Assembly: GCA_964452575.1 (NCBI GenBank) | Contig: CAYVMN010000192.1 | Location: 1-8,375 of the forward strand | Source: CAYVMN01 sp964452575 | Lineage (GTDB): Bacteria > Desulfobacterota > DSM-4660 > Desulfatiglandales > Desulfatiglandaceae | Length of the DNA: 8,375 nt | Direction: 5' to 3' | Part shown: piece after piece, positions 1 to 7,241 of the stretch | Layout of the letters: each line of letters begins with the position of its first letter | Position numbering within the stretch: the first letter of the stretch is position 1 | Notes under the pieces: model-generated | Database searches by the model: none | Seen by the model: only the letters and a program-made list of their open reading frames with translations | Told to the model about the DNA's origin: nothing | Made by a program: the position numbers and the translations under genes

Positions 1-8
1 TGATCTTA

Positions 9-87
9 TGGCGGGGACGACGAGACTCGAACTCGCGACCTCCGGCGTGACAGGCCGGCGTTCTAACCAGAACTGAACTACGCCCCC
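9..87 (-). tRNA. tRNA-Asp (anticodon GUC)
   Basis: Read on the minus strand this folds into a complete cloverleaf. The acceptor stem pairs GGGGGCG with CGTCCCC (one G-U pair), followed by discriminator G and an encoded CCA. The anticodon stem CCGGC/GCCGG closes the loop CTGTCAC, giving anticodon GTC for Asp. The T arm is GCGAG-TTCGAGT-CTCGT. The D loop is two bases longer than the E. coli tRNA-Asp loop, making 79 nt including CCA. It lies 1 nt downstream of tRNA-Val, so the two are almost certainly processed from one transcript. No terminator is visible because only 8 bp of the window remain. Confidence 0.96.
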
Positions 88-88
88 G

Positions 89-163
89 TGGTAGGCGGAA
101 CGGGATTTGAACCCGTGACCCCCGGCTTGTAAGGCCGATGCTCTCCCGCTGAGCTACCCGCCT
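89..163 (-). tRNA. tRNA-Val (anticodon UAC)
   Basis: Minus-strand cloverleaf of 75 nt including an encoded CCA. The acceptor stem pairs AGGCGGG with TCCGCCT (terminal G-U pair), with discriminator A. The anticodon loop CTTACAA gives TAC, reading Val codons. The T arm is ACGGG-TTCAAAT-CCCGT and the D loop AGCGGGA is short. It is the first tRNA of the Val-Asp pair, 60 bp after the lon stop codon and 16 bp after the -10 box of a promoter-like sequence. Confidence 0.96.
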
Positions 164-179
164 GGGTCCAGGGCCGAGA

Positions 180-208
180 TCCCTAACAGCTTCGACCTGG
201 TTTGTCAA
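180..208 (-). promoter_or_regulatory. Candidate sigma-70 promoter for the tRNA-Val/tRNA-Asp pair
   Basis: On the minus strand a perfect -35 box TTGACA (203-208) is followed after exactly 17 bp by TAGGGA (180-185) as a -10 box; only T, A and the fourth-to-last positions resemble the TATAAT consensus, so this half is weak. The bases between the -10 box and the tRNA are GC-rich (TCTCGGCCC...), as is typical of stable-RNA promoters under stringent control. A start about 7 nt past the -10 box would leave a leader of roughly 10 nt before tRNA-Val. No U-tract terminator lies between lon and this site, so read-through from lon is also possible. Confidence 0.6.
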
Positions 209-223
209 GACGATTCGACTTGC

Positions 224-2653
224 TCAGTGCGCAGTAACCTGAGTTGAAGAGGTCTTTTCCGGCTGGATTGTCCTCTCCGGGGAGAAAGGCTCACATTTCT
301 CGGCAGCGACAAATAACTCTTCTCCCTCCTTTAAGACAATTGCCTCCCTCAGGACTTCATCCATATGCTCAACAAGTACCAGCTCAACCTTCTTCAGGAT
401 CTTCTTCGGGATTTCCTCAATATCCTTCTTGTTTTCAAGCGGTATGAGTACCTTGCTCACTCCCCCTCTGTGTGCCGCCAGGATCTTCTCTTTAAGTCCG
501 CCAATGGGAAGGACCCTTCCCCTCAGTGTGATCTCACCGGTCATGGCAATATCGCTCCTTATAGGCCTCCTTGTGAGGGCAGAGACTATGGAGGTGGCGA
601 CCGTAATACCGGCCGAAGGGCCGTCCTTGGGGATTGCCCCTTCAGGGATATGTATATGGATATCTGCCTTTTCATAGAAGTTGTCAGAAAATCCGAACTG
701 CCTGCCTCTTGATCGCACATAGCTCAGGGCGGCCTGGGCAGATTCTTGCATCACGTCACCAAGCTTTCCGGTAAGTACAAGGCTCCCCTTTCCTGGCATG
801 ATCGTGGCCTCAGTTTGAAGCAGCTCTCCACCCACATCGGTCCATGCCAGCCCGGTTGCAACACCAATGCAATCCTTTTCCTCTGTCCGGCCATAGCGGT
901 ATTTCGGGACCCCGAGGTATTTGTGAATGGACCCGGCTTTTATTGATATCTTGGTATCTTTCCCCTCCTTTACCACCTCCTTTGCAACCTTACGGCAAAT
1001 GGAGGAAATCTCTCGCTCCAGGTTCCTGACACCTGCCTCCCTGGTGTAAGTCCTGATTATGGTAAGGATGGCATTGTCGGTAAAAGAGAGGTTTTCCGGC
1101 TTAAGCCCGTTTTGCTCGGTCTGTTTCTTGACGAGAAACTGCTGTGCAATATTCAGTTTTTCCAGCTCCGTATAACCGGGCAGCCTGATAATCTCCATCC
1201 TGTCCTGGAGGGCCGGGGGAATATTATGAAGGCTATTGGCAGTGGTGATGAAGAAGACATCGGAGAGATCATAATCCAGGTCCAGATAGTGGTCGTTGAA
1301 GGCAAAATTTTGCTCCGGGTCTAACACCTCCAACAGCGCTGCTGATGGATCTCCCCGGAAATCGGTGCTCATCTTGTCCACTTCATCCAGGCAAAAGACG
1401 GGGTTGTTCGACTTTGCCTTCCTCAAGAACTGTATGATCTTGCCCGGCAAGGCACCGATGTATGTCCTTCTGTGGCCCCTAATTTCTGCCTCATCTCTCA
1501 CTCCTCCAAGCGAGAGCCTAACAAAATTTCGGCCGGTAGCCCTTGCCACTGATTTGGCCAAGGAGGTCTTGCCAACTCCAGGGGGGCCCACCAGGCAAAG
1601 GATAGGCCCCTTAACCTTCTTAGCGAGGCGCTGGACCGCTAGATATTCCAGAATCCTCTCCTTGGGCCGTTCGAGGCCGTAATGGTCTTCCTCAAGGATT
1701 GTCTCAGCCTCTTTAATATCCAGCCTTACCTTCGTCTTTTCATACCATGGAAGGGAAAGTATCCAGTCAATATAGTTTCGCACCACTGCGGCCTCGGCCG
1801 ACATGGGAGACATCATCTTGAGCTTGCTAAATTCCTGCTTAACTCGGGTATGGGCCTCCTTGGACAACCTCTTACGCTTGATCTTTTTTTCCAACTCGTC
1901 AAGCTCTGCCTTGAAGTCATCCTTGGTCCCCATCTCCTTGTGTATGGCGCGCATCTGTTCATTTAGGTAATAGTCTTTTTGGGTCTTTTCCATCTGTTTC
2001 TTGACCCGCTCCTTGATGCGCTTCTCAAGCTTGAGGATGTCCAGCTCACTGCCGATCTTTGCGTAGAGCCTCTCCAGGCGCTGGTTCAGATCTTCGATCT
2101 CAAGGAGTTCCTGTTTGTCACTGACCTTCAAGGCAAGGTGTCCGGCTATGGTATCGGCCAGGCGGCCGGGGTCCTCAATGGAGGTTACAGCACTGACAAT
2201 TTCCTGGCCTATCTTATTGTTCAGTTGGGCATATTCTTCGAAGCTGGAATTGATGGATCGCACCAATGCCATCGTTTCAAGGTCCGCCTGGTAATGGCTC
2301 GGGACCTTGTTAACCTCCACCATGAAGAACTCCTGCTTGTCCACAAAACCCTGTATCTTGCCCCTCTCCCTCCCCTCTATCAAGGCCTTAACAGTCCCAT
2401 CCGGCAGCTTCAAGAGCTGAAGCACAACTCCGATGGTGCCGAAGGCATAGATGTTTTGAGGCGTTGGATTGTCTACCTTTGCATCCTTTTGCGCTGATAA
2501 AAAGATCTCCTTATGATGGGACATGGCATACTCAAGTGCCTTGATGGACTTATCCCGGCCCACGAAAAGGGGCACAACCACGTTCGGGAAGACCACCACA
2601 TCTCTTAAGGGAAGAAGGGGGTAGTAATGTGAATTAAGCATTTTCCTATCCAT
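224..2653 (-). CDS. lon: Lon protease (ATP-dependent AAA+ serine-lysine protease)
   Basis: Cytosolic homohexameric protease that unfolds and degrades damaged and short-lived regulatory proteins. The 809 residues show the full architecture: N-terminal LON substrate domain (about residues 10-205, starting near LLPLRDVVVFP), a coiled helical linker rich in K and E (205-290), an AAA+ module with Walker A GPPGVGKTS (356-364) and Walker B CLDEVD (D423, E424), and a C-terminal peptidase domain with the catalytic dyad Ser680 (PKDGPSAG) and Lys723 (GGLKEK). A polar tail of about 30 residues follows the conserved part. The gene overlaps the clpX end by 8 bp, implying translational coupling. The start is uncertain: ATG at 2653 has little Shine-Dalgarno, while ATG at 2641 (Met5) has AGG only 3 nt upstream. 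Either keeps the whole LON domain. Confidence 0.98.
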   Translation of the reverse strand: MDRKMLNSHYYPLLPLRDVVVFPNVVVPLFVGRDKSIKALEYAMSHHKEIFLSAQKDAKVDNPTPQNIYAFGTIGVVLQLLKLPDGTVKALIEGRERGKIQGFVDKQEFFMVEVNKVPSHYQADLETMALVRSINSSFEEYAQLNNKIGQEIVSAVTSIEDPGRLADTIAGHLALKVSDKQELLEIEDLNQRLERLYAKIGSELDILKLEKRIKERVKKQMEKTQKDYYLNEQMRAIHKEMGTKDDFKAELDELEKKIKRKRLSKEAHTRVKQEFSKLKMMSPMSAEAAVVRNYIDWILSLPWYEKTKVRLDIKEAETILEEDHYGLERPKERILEYLAVQRLAKKVKGPILCLVGPPGVGKTSLAKSVARATGRNFVRLSLGGVRDEAEIRGHRRTYIGALPGKIIQFLRKAKSNNPVFCLDEVDKMSTDFRGDPSAALLEVLDPEQNFAFNDHYLDLDYDLSDVFFITTANSLHNIPPALQDRMEIIRLPGYTELEKLNIAQQFLVKKQTEQNGLKPENLSFTDNAILTIIRTYTREAGVRNLEREISSICRKVAKEVVKEGKDTKISIKAGSIHKYLGVPKYRYGRTEEKDCIGVATGLAWTDVGGELLQTEATIMPGKGSLVLTGKLGDVMQESAQAALSYVRSRGRQFGFSDNFYEKADIHIHIPEGAIPKDGPSAGITVATSIVSALTRRPIRSDIAMTGEITLRGRVLPIGGLKEKILAAHRGGVSKVLIPLENKKDIEEIPKKILKKVELVLVEHMDEVLREAIVLKEGEELFVAAEKCEPFSPERTIQPEKTSSTQVTAH

Positions 2654-3896
2654 ATCTTAGTTGGTTCTCGTAGATAAATAGTGGCAATTCGCCCTTTGTT
2701 ATCACCTCTTTGGCAATCACGCATTCACGGATTCCCGGGTTGGATGGGATATCATACATTATGTCCAACATAATGGACTCCAGAATCGCCCTTAGCCCCC
2801 GTGCACCGGATTTCCGTTCTACCGCGGCCTTGGCAACGGAAAGGAGCGCCTCTTCAGTAAACTTGAGTTCCACGCTTTCCATTTGAAAGAGTTTCTTATA
2901 CTGTTTCACAAGGGCATTTTTCGGTTCGGTCAGGATCCTTATCAGTGCATCCAGGCTTAACTCGTCCAGGGTGGTGTGAATGGGTATCCTCCCGATAAAT
3001 TCAGGGATCAGGCCGAATTTGATGAGATCTTCGGGCTGGACGAGCCCCAATACCTGGTTGATATCTATTTGCCTCTTGCCTTTAATATCGGCCTCGAAAC
3101 CGATCAGTTTACTCCCTATTCGACTCCTGATTATTTCGTCCAAGCCGTTGAAGGTACCCCCACATATAAAGAGGATGTTGCTGGTGTCCACCTTGACAAA
3201 ATCCTGCTGCGGATGTTTTCTGCCCCCCTTCGGAGGGACATTGGCCATGGTCCCCTCAACGATCTTCAGGAGGGCCTGCTGGACCCCTTCACCGGATACG
3301 TCTCGGGTTATGGAGGGGCTGTCCGATTTCCTGGCAATCTTGTCGATCTCGTCTATATACACAATTCCCTTAGATGCGGCCTCCACATCGTAATCGGCCA
3401 TCTGCACCAGGTTAAGGATGATATTTTCTACGTCTTCACCCACGTATCCAGCCTCTGTAAGTGTGGTGGCGTCAGCAATTGTGAAGGGAACCTTGAGGAT
3501 CTTTGCCAGTGTCTGGGCCAAGAGCGTCTTCCCTGAACCTGTAGGGCCTATCAACAGGATATTGCTCTTCTGAATCTCAACCCCTTCCATGTCAACCTTG
3601 CTCTTGATCCTCTTGTAATGGTTGTGAACGGCCACAGACAGGACCTTTTTTGCTTTCTCCTGGTCAATTACGTATTGATCCAGAATCTCCTTTATTTGAG
3701 CAGGCTTCAGTAAGTCCCCAGCCTCCTGGGTTTGGCCCTCCTGAGTGTACTCTTCGTCAATGATTTCATTACACAACTGAATACATTCGTCGCAAATATA
3801 TACCGAAGGGCCAGCGATAAGTTTTTTCACCTCATCCTGGCTCTTCCCGCAAAAGGAGCACAATAGATCATCACTGGAGCCATTATATTTACCCAT
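2646..3896 (-). CDS. clpX: ClpX, ATP-dependent unfoldase subunit of the ClpXP protease
   Basis: Hexameric AAA+ unfoldase that recognises tagged substrates and threads them into ClpP. The 416 residues are of normal family length. Visible elements: the N-terminal C4 zinc finger (Cys13, Cys16, Cys35, Cys38), Walker A GPTGSGKT (117-124), pore loop GYVG (150-153), Walker B with Asp182/Glu183, the RKH substrate loop (226-228), the IGF loop that docks ClpP (265-267), and sensor-2 Arg366 in GARGLR. The ATG start is preceded by AGGAG (3902-3906) at good spacing. It lies 10 bp after clpP, so the two subunits are made from one message. Its last codons overlap the lon start. Confidence 0.98.
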   Translation of the reverse strand: MGKYNGSSDDLLCSFCGKSQDEVKKLIAGPSVYICDECIQLCNEIIDEEYTQEGQTQEAGDLLKPAQIKEILDQYVIDQEKAKKVLSVAVHNHYKRIKSKVDMEGVEIQKSNILLIGPTGSGKTLLAQTLAKILKVPFTIADATTLTEAGYVGEDVENIILNLVQMADYDVEAASKGIVYIDEIDKIARKSDSPSITRDVSGEGVQQALLKIVEGTMANVPPKGGRKHPQQDFVKVDTSNILFICGGTFNGLDEIIRSRIGSKLIGFEADIKGKRQIDINQVLGLVQPEDLIKFGLIPEFIGRIPIHTTLDELSLDALIRILTEPKNALVKQYKKLFQMESVELKFTEEALLSVAKAAVERKSGARGLRAILESIMLDIMYDIPSNPGIRECVIAKEVITKGELPLFIYENQLRYG

Positions 3897-3906
3897 AACT
3901 TCTCCT

Positions 3907-4512
3907 TTACTTCCTGCCCTCTTTGTCCTGCATCTCGCGAGTCGTTATGATCTTGTCTATAATTCCGTATTCTTTTGCCTCTTCCGTGGTCATAAAGAAG
4001 TCTCGTTCGGTGTCTTTCCTTATCTTCTCAATATCCTGGCCCGTATGCTTGGCAAGGATCTTATTCAGTGTATCACGTATCTTCAATATCTCTCTTGCAT
4101 GGATATCTATATCTGTTGCCTGGCCCTGGGCCCCTCCGAGGGGCTGGTGAATCATGATCCTTGAGTTTGGAAGGGCATATCGTTTGCCCTTGGCCCCTGA
4201 TGCCAGGAGTAATGCCCCCATACTGGTTGCCTGACCCATGCAAATTGTGACCAGATCCGGTCTGATATATTGCATCGTATCATATATGGCCAGCCCTGCT
4301 GTGACAGAACCTCCAGGGGAATTGATATAGACGTTGATGTCCTTATCCGGGTCCTCAGACTCCAGGAACAGCATTTGGGCGATGATGATATTAGCGATGC
4401 TATCAAGGACCTGCTCTCCTATGATTATTATGCGATCCTTCAATAGCCTAGAATAGATGTCGTAGGCACGCTCACCACGACTTGATTGTTCGATAACGAT
4501 TGGTATTAGCAT
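3907..4512 (-). CDS. clpP: ClpP, ATP-dependent Clp protease proteolytic subunit
   Basis: Serine peptidase of the S14 family that assembles into a two-ring tetradecamer and degrades polypeptides delivered by ClpX. The 201 residues carry the catalytic triad at Ser97 (GQATSMGA), His122 (MIHQPLGG) and Asp171 (TERDFF). Thr96 replaces the more usual Ala next to the catalytic Ser, which should be tolerated. The N-terminus MLIPIVIEQ is near the usual mature form, so little or no propeptide is expected. The start is fixed because the tig stop TAA lies in the same frame two codons upstream. There is no close Shine-Dalgarno: the only GGAG (4527-4530) ends 14 nt before the ATG, so initiation probably depends on ribosomes finishing tig. 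Confidence 0.98.
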   Translation of the reverse strand: MLIPIVIEQSSRGERAYDIYSRLLKDRIIIIGEQVLDSIANIIIAQMLFLESEDPDKDINVYINSPGGSVTAGLAIYDTMQYIRPDLVTICMGQATSMGALLLASGAKGKRYALPNSRIMIHQPLGGAQGQATDIDIHAREILKIRDTLNKILAKHTGQDIEKIRKDTERDFFMTTEEAKEYGIIDKIITTREMQDKEGRK

Positions 4513-4518
4513 TGGGGC

Positions 4519-5850
4519 TTATTTATCTCCTTCCTCGGAGCTCTTTTGTTTCAGCGATTCCCTATCTACCTCTGAGATCATAGCATGGTCAACCAGGTAA
4601 TTCAATGTTTTTTGCTCCAGCAGCTTCTGCTTCAAAGAGGGCACAAGGTCCTTCGCCTCATAATATTTTTTAATAGTTTCAGCAGGTTGACCGATGCTTG
4701 AGGCTATTTCCTTATACCCTTCTTCCAGGTCCCCTTCATCCACACCTATTTCCTCCTGCTTCGCAATCTGGGCCAACAAGAGCATCTCCCTGACACGCCT
4801 CTCAGATGGTGCCCTAAAGCTCTCCGTGAGTTTTTCTTCTGAAAGACCCGATTTTTCAAGGCTCGACCCGCCTCTCTCCAGCTTCTCTCTCAGGTTTTCA
4901 ATCCTCTGCTCGATCTCAGCATCAATCAGGACCTGGGGAAGTTCTATATCAAGTCCTTCCGAGATCTTTTCAATGAGCCTGGTTTTTAGCTCTCTATCTA
5001 TCCTTGTCTCCTCCTGGGCTGTTACTGTTTCTCTTACATGGTTTTTCAGATCTTCCAGGTCCTTCAGATCGGCCCCAAGGGTCTTTACAAGCTCGTCATC
5101 TAACTCGGGGAGGACCATCTCCTTTATATCTATTATCTTTACCCTGAATTTCACATTTCTCCCCGCAAGTCTTGAATGGTAATACGTCTCTTCGAAACTG
5201 ACGTCTATTTCCGATTCGTCACCCCTTCTGAGACCGATCAAGGCCTCCTCAAAATCAGGATGAAAGTCGTCGGCCCCAACCTTAACAAGGAAATTTGGGC
5301 TCTTAATACCTTCCAGAGCTCGGTCTCCCTCGTAACCTTCATAGTCTAGGATCACATAATCATCCCTTCGAATGGGTCTTTCCTCCTCAACTGAGGTCAG
5401 TTTTCCATGGGACTTCCTTATCTGCTCGAGCTGGTTGAGGACATCTTCTTCCGTAACCACGCACCTTTCCTTTTCCACCTGGACCCCGAGGTAATTCTTT
5501 GCCTCAAACTCAGGACGGACCTCCATCAAGGCAGAATATTTGAAATTTTCCCCTTCCCTCAGGGTCTCCTTTTCAAGGATAGGGGTGCCCAGGGGAAACG
5601 TATTGACCTCTTCGAGGGCCTTTGGAAAAGTATCCTTTATCAGGTCCTTGGTCACATCCTCTACTACCTGCCTGCGAAAGCGGCCTTCCAGTATCCTCCT
5701 TGGGACCTTTCCAGGCCTAAAACCTGGTATCTTGGCCTTCTTTCCCAGCTCTCTGTAGGCCTCGGTCAATTTTCTATCAACTTCTTCCGGTTCAATCTCA
5801 ATCAGGAGCTTTTTCTTTACAGGACTTACCTCCTCTAAATGGGCTTTCAT
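4519..5850 (-). CDS. tig: Trigger factor, ribosome-associated chaperone and prolyl isomerase
   Basis: Binds near the ribosome exit tunnel and shields nascent chains. The 443 residues (numbered from the ATG at 5850) show the N-terminal ribosome-binding domain with signature GFRPGKVP (43-50), an FKBP-type prolyl isomerase domain at about 161-243 (from DDYVILDYEG to FRVKIIDIKE), and a long charged helical C-terminal chaperone domain from about 250 ending in an acidic-lysine tail. The frame stays open to a TTG at 5865, but I chose the ATG because GAGG lies 6 nt before it and its product begins as the family does. It is the first gene of the tig-clpP-clpX-lon unit. Its TAA is 6 bp before the clpP ATG and in the same frame. 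Confidence 0.96.
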   Translation of the reverse strand: MKAHLEEVSPVKKKLLIEIEPEEVDRKLTEAYRELGKKAKIPGFRPGKVPRRILEGRFRRQVVEDVTKDLIKDTFPKALEEVNTFPLGTPILEKETLREGENFKYSALMEVRPEFEAKNYLGVQVEKERCVVTEEDVLNQLEQIRKSHGKLTSVEEERPIRRDDYVILDYEGYEGDRALEGIKSPNFLVKVGADDFHPDFEEALIGLRRGDESEIDVSFEETYYHSRLAGRNVKFRVKIIDIKEMVLPELDDELVKTLGADLKDLEDLKNHVRETVTAQEETRIDRELKTRLIEKISEGLDIELPQVLIDAEIEQRIENLREKLERGGSSLEKSGLSEEKLTESFRAPSERRVREMLLLAQIAKQEEIGVDEGDLEEGYKEIASSIGQPAETIKKYYEAKDLVPSLKQKLLEQKTLNYLVDHAMISEVDRESLKQKSSEEGDK

Positions 5851-5856
5851 AACCGG

Positions 5857-5861
5857 CCTCA
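5857..5861 (-). promoter_or_regulatory. Ribosome binding site deciding the tig start
   Basis: TGAGG on the minus strand ends 6 nt before the ATG at 5850. It lies inside the stretch that would be coding if the upstream TTG at 5865 were used, which argues for the ATG. Confidence 0.7.
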
Positions 5862-5906
5862 ACAAGTGGTTTTGTGTCTCATTGGGACATCTCTGATGGG
5901 CGTTGA

Positions 5907-6389
5907 AAAAGTAATAATGATTTCCCCAATTTCAAGATTATCCTCAAATTCCTCTACAAAAGGAACCAGGAAGTCAAGTACTTTTGCCTGGCAAAAGGCC
6001 CAGAAGAGATCATAGACAAGGTGGCTGCCGCTCGGATCCCGGATGACATTCCACACGCATTCGGCCTTCATGAAGGGGCAAACCTTGTCGCCCCCTGCGC
6101 CGTCTACAACGAGGTTCACATCTACGTCCAGGACAAAGGCAGTATCAATTGGTTCGTGGAAAAACTGAAATTGAGGGAGGCTGGGGAAGGGGCTAACTTC
6201 ATATTCATGTTGCCTTATTACAAACATTCGGTCTTTTATGGTAAACAAAGGATCAGGAACCTATGGGTGGTTTCGGACCTCCAGCTCTATCTTGACCTGC
6301 ACAACTACCCCATCCGGGGTCTGGAGCAGGCCGAGCATCTCTACGAGAAGCGATTGAAACAGATCATCGAGGGAACTTATCTCTTGTAA
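5907..6389 (+). pseudogene. 5'-truncated AbiEi-like (type IV antitoxin family) C-terminal fragment
   Basis: The frame is open from 5907 (stop TGA at 5904) to TAA at 6387 and encodes about 160 residues. The best-looking part starts near QEVKYFCLAKGPEE and includes GANLVAPCAVYNEVHIYV, FMLPYYKHSVFYGK and WVVSDLQLYLDLHNYPIRG-EQAEHLYEK. The last segment resembles the C-terminal half of AbiEi/COG4861-type proteins, which are usually about twice this length with an N-terminal winged helix. Here that part is missing, and homology-like sequence runs upstream of the first plausible start (GTG at 6021). I infer a gene that lost its 5' half beside tig. No partner AbiEii nucleotidyltransferase toxin follows. 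The family assignment is from memory of the motif, so moderate confidence. A short gene starting at GTG 6021 is possible but has no clear ribosome binding site. Confidence 0.5.
5908..5935 (-). promoter_or_regulatory. Weak candidate promoter upstream of tig
   Basis: Minus strand: TTGAAA (5930-5935), 16-bp spacer, TACTTT (5908-5913), about 58 bp before the tig ATG. The -35 box is preceded by C, giving CTTGAAA as in heat-shock sigma-32 -35 elements, but no matching CCCAT-type -10 box follows. This is the best candidate in the short tig upstream region, and it is not convincing. Confidence 0.22.
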
Positions 6390-6461
6390 ATACAATTATT
6401 TTTTGCAAAAATTAGAAAATATGTATCTCATCAATTTTGTGACCCTGATTGAGGAAAACCT

Positions 6462-6710
6462 ATGGAAAATACAATAGGATATTTAGAGACCCTTGTTCGC
6501 GAGACCCGAAAACAGGAATCCGAAGTCATGGCCAAGGCCTTTCAAATTGGCCTGCGGCAACTATGGCGGGAACACATACTGGGACGTTACCTGCGCCATG
6601 AAATCTCTCGGGGCGAAGCCATTGAATCCGTGGGGATTGACTGGGTGGACCTGGCCGAGCGACAGTAAGAGGCGATGATGGAGGACATGGCGTGGGCCGC
6701 GGAAGATTAA
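6462..6710 (+). pseudogene. Small antitoxin-like gene interrupted by an in-frame stop
   Basis: ATG at 6462 has GAGG 7 nt upstream and opens 68 codons ending at TAA 6666-6668. The product is helical and charged (METK-type N-terminus, RQLWREHILGRYLRHEIS, EAIESVGIDWVDLAERQ). I do not recognise a named domain, but position and size fit the antitoxin of a PIN-toxin pair. Directly after the TAA the same frame continues as EAMMEDMAWAAED to a second TAA at 6708-6710. That tail is acidic, looks like the natural C-terminus, and overlaps the toxin start by 19 bp, as antitoxin and toxin genes often do. I therefore read the first TAA as a nonsense mutation in an 82-codon gene. The alternative is a genuine 68-residue protein. 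The AT-rich 72 bp upstream hold no clear promoter. Confidence 0.55.
6680..6684 (+). promoter_or_regulatory. Ribosome binding site for the PIN toxin fragment
   Basis: GGAGG ends 7 nt before GTG 6692. This is the strongest Shine-Dalgarno in the accessory region and supports the non-ATG start of the toxin. It lies inside the antitoxin frame downstream of the premature stop. Confidence 0.7.
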
Positions 6711-6901
6711 CCGCCGTTACTGATGCCGGCCCTCCCATTCACCTAACCGAAATCGGCTGTCTTCACATCCTATCCATTTTTGGGAACCTACATGTGCCGG
6801 AGGCTGTTTGGGCAGAGACAGTGGAATGCGGAAGAACCTCCGGTGAGAAATTCCTGAAAATATCAAAGCTCGAACGCCACAACATCTTCAATCCCTTCTG
6901 A
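6692..6901 (+). pseudogene. Truncated PIN-domain (DUF3368/VapC-like) toxin
   Basis: GTG start with a strong ribosome binding site, overlapping the antitoxin reading frame. The 69 residues begin with the first PIN strand and active-site Asp11 (TAVTDAGP) and continue IHLTEIGCLHILSIFG and LHVPEAVWAE, with Glu42 as a possible second acidic residue. This pattern is typical of DUF3368 PIN proteins, which act as toxin ribonucleases and are usually about 150 residues. The frame ends at TGA 6899-6901 after about half a domain, so the C-terminal metal-binding acidic residues are absent and no nuclease activity is expected. Pro15 replaces the Leu common in DAGPL. The stop codon lies in the first unit of a heptamer repeat, which marks the point where homology ends. 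No continuation was seen in the other frames. Confidence 0.65.
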
Positions 6902-6923
6902 ATTCTGGATTCTGACTTCTGAT
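6896..6923 (+). repeat. Heptamer tandem array, four units of TTCTGRN
   Basis: Four contiguous 7-bp units: TTCTGAA (6896-6902), TTCTGGA (6903-6909), TTCTGAC (6910-6916) and TTCTGAT (6917-6923). The first five bases are identical in all four. The array starts in the last codons of the truncated PIN gene and supplies its stop. A related, more degenerate array is at 7830-7864. Confidence 0.8.
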
Positions 6924-7241
6924 TTTCTCCATCATTCAACAATGCACCCATTTGGATTTACTGTAATTGCAGTGAACTGAGGGGTGCGAAACTTGACTTA
7001 TAATATCTGGTTCGAATCTGATTTCACCATCACCCGTTTTACACGGAATCAGCACCCTTATTTCTACCACTTCTTCCCGCCCGTTTTCAGAATCCCCCCT
7101 CAAAACTTTCGCATATTCAAAATTTTACTGCGATTCAAGCAGGCAAAGTGAACCGCGTTATGCCCTCAAAAACAGGGGGATATTTTCAGGCAAATGTTGA
7201 CCAAATTGAGCGCCTCGATATGGCAGATACTGTAACGACAA
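6924..7241. other. Gene-free stretch with an inverted repeat
   Basis: I see no supportable gene on either strand. It holds an exact TATAAT (6999-7004) without a usable -35 box. A bulged inverted repeat pairs CTGATT (7018-7023) with AATCAG (7047-7052) and CCGT (7034-7037) with ACGG (7043-7046). TGCGAAACTTGA (6985-6996) has an imperfect inverted partner at 7100-7113, about 130 bp apart as element termini might be. CAGGCAAA occurs at 7140 and 7187. No toxin partner for the UPF0175 antitoxin is visible on the minus strand. Confidence 0.4.

Noticed and set aside
1..163. tRNA 3' ends as a phage or island attachment site
   Set aside because: No integrase and no repeat of the tRNA 3' end is visible in the window.
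1979..2497. 172-codon plus-strand frame inside lon
   Set aside because: Antisense shadow of the lon linker region, with no family resemblance and no start signals.
2976..3536. 186-codon plus-strand frame inside clpX
   Set aside because: Antisense shadow of the clpX AAA+ domain.
5859..6248. 129-codon minus-strand frame upstream of tig
   Set aside because: It lies opposite the AbiEi-like fragment, whose plus-strand frame carries recognisable motifs; the minus frame has none.
6402..6416. TTTTTGCAAAAA palindrome as a terminator
   Set aside because: Purely A/T-rich symmetry without a GC stem or following U-tract; likely a by-product of an AT-rich stretch.
6999..7004. TATAAT as a promoter
   Set aside because: No acceptable -35 box at 16-18 bp spacing, no extended -10, and no gene downstream in that direction.
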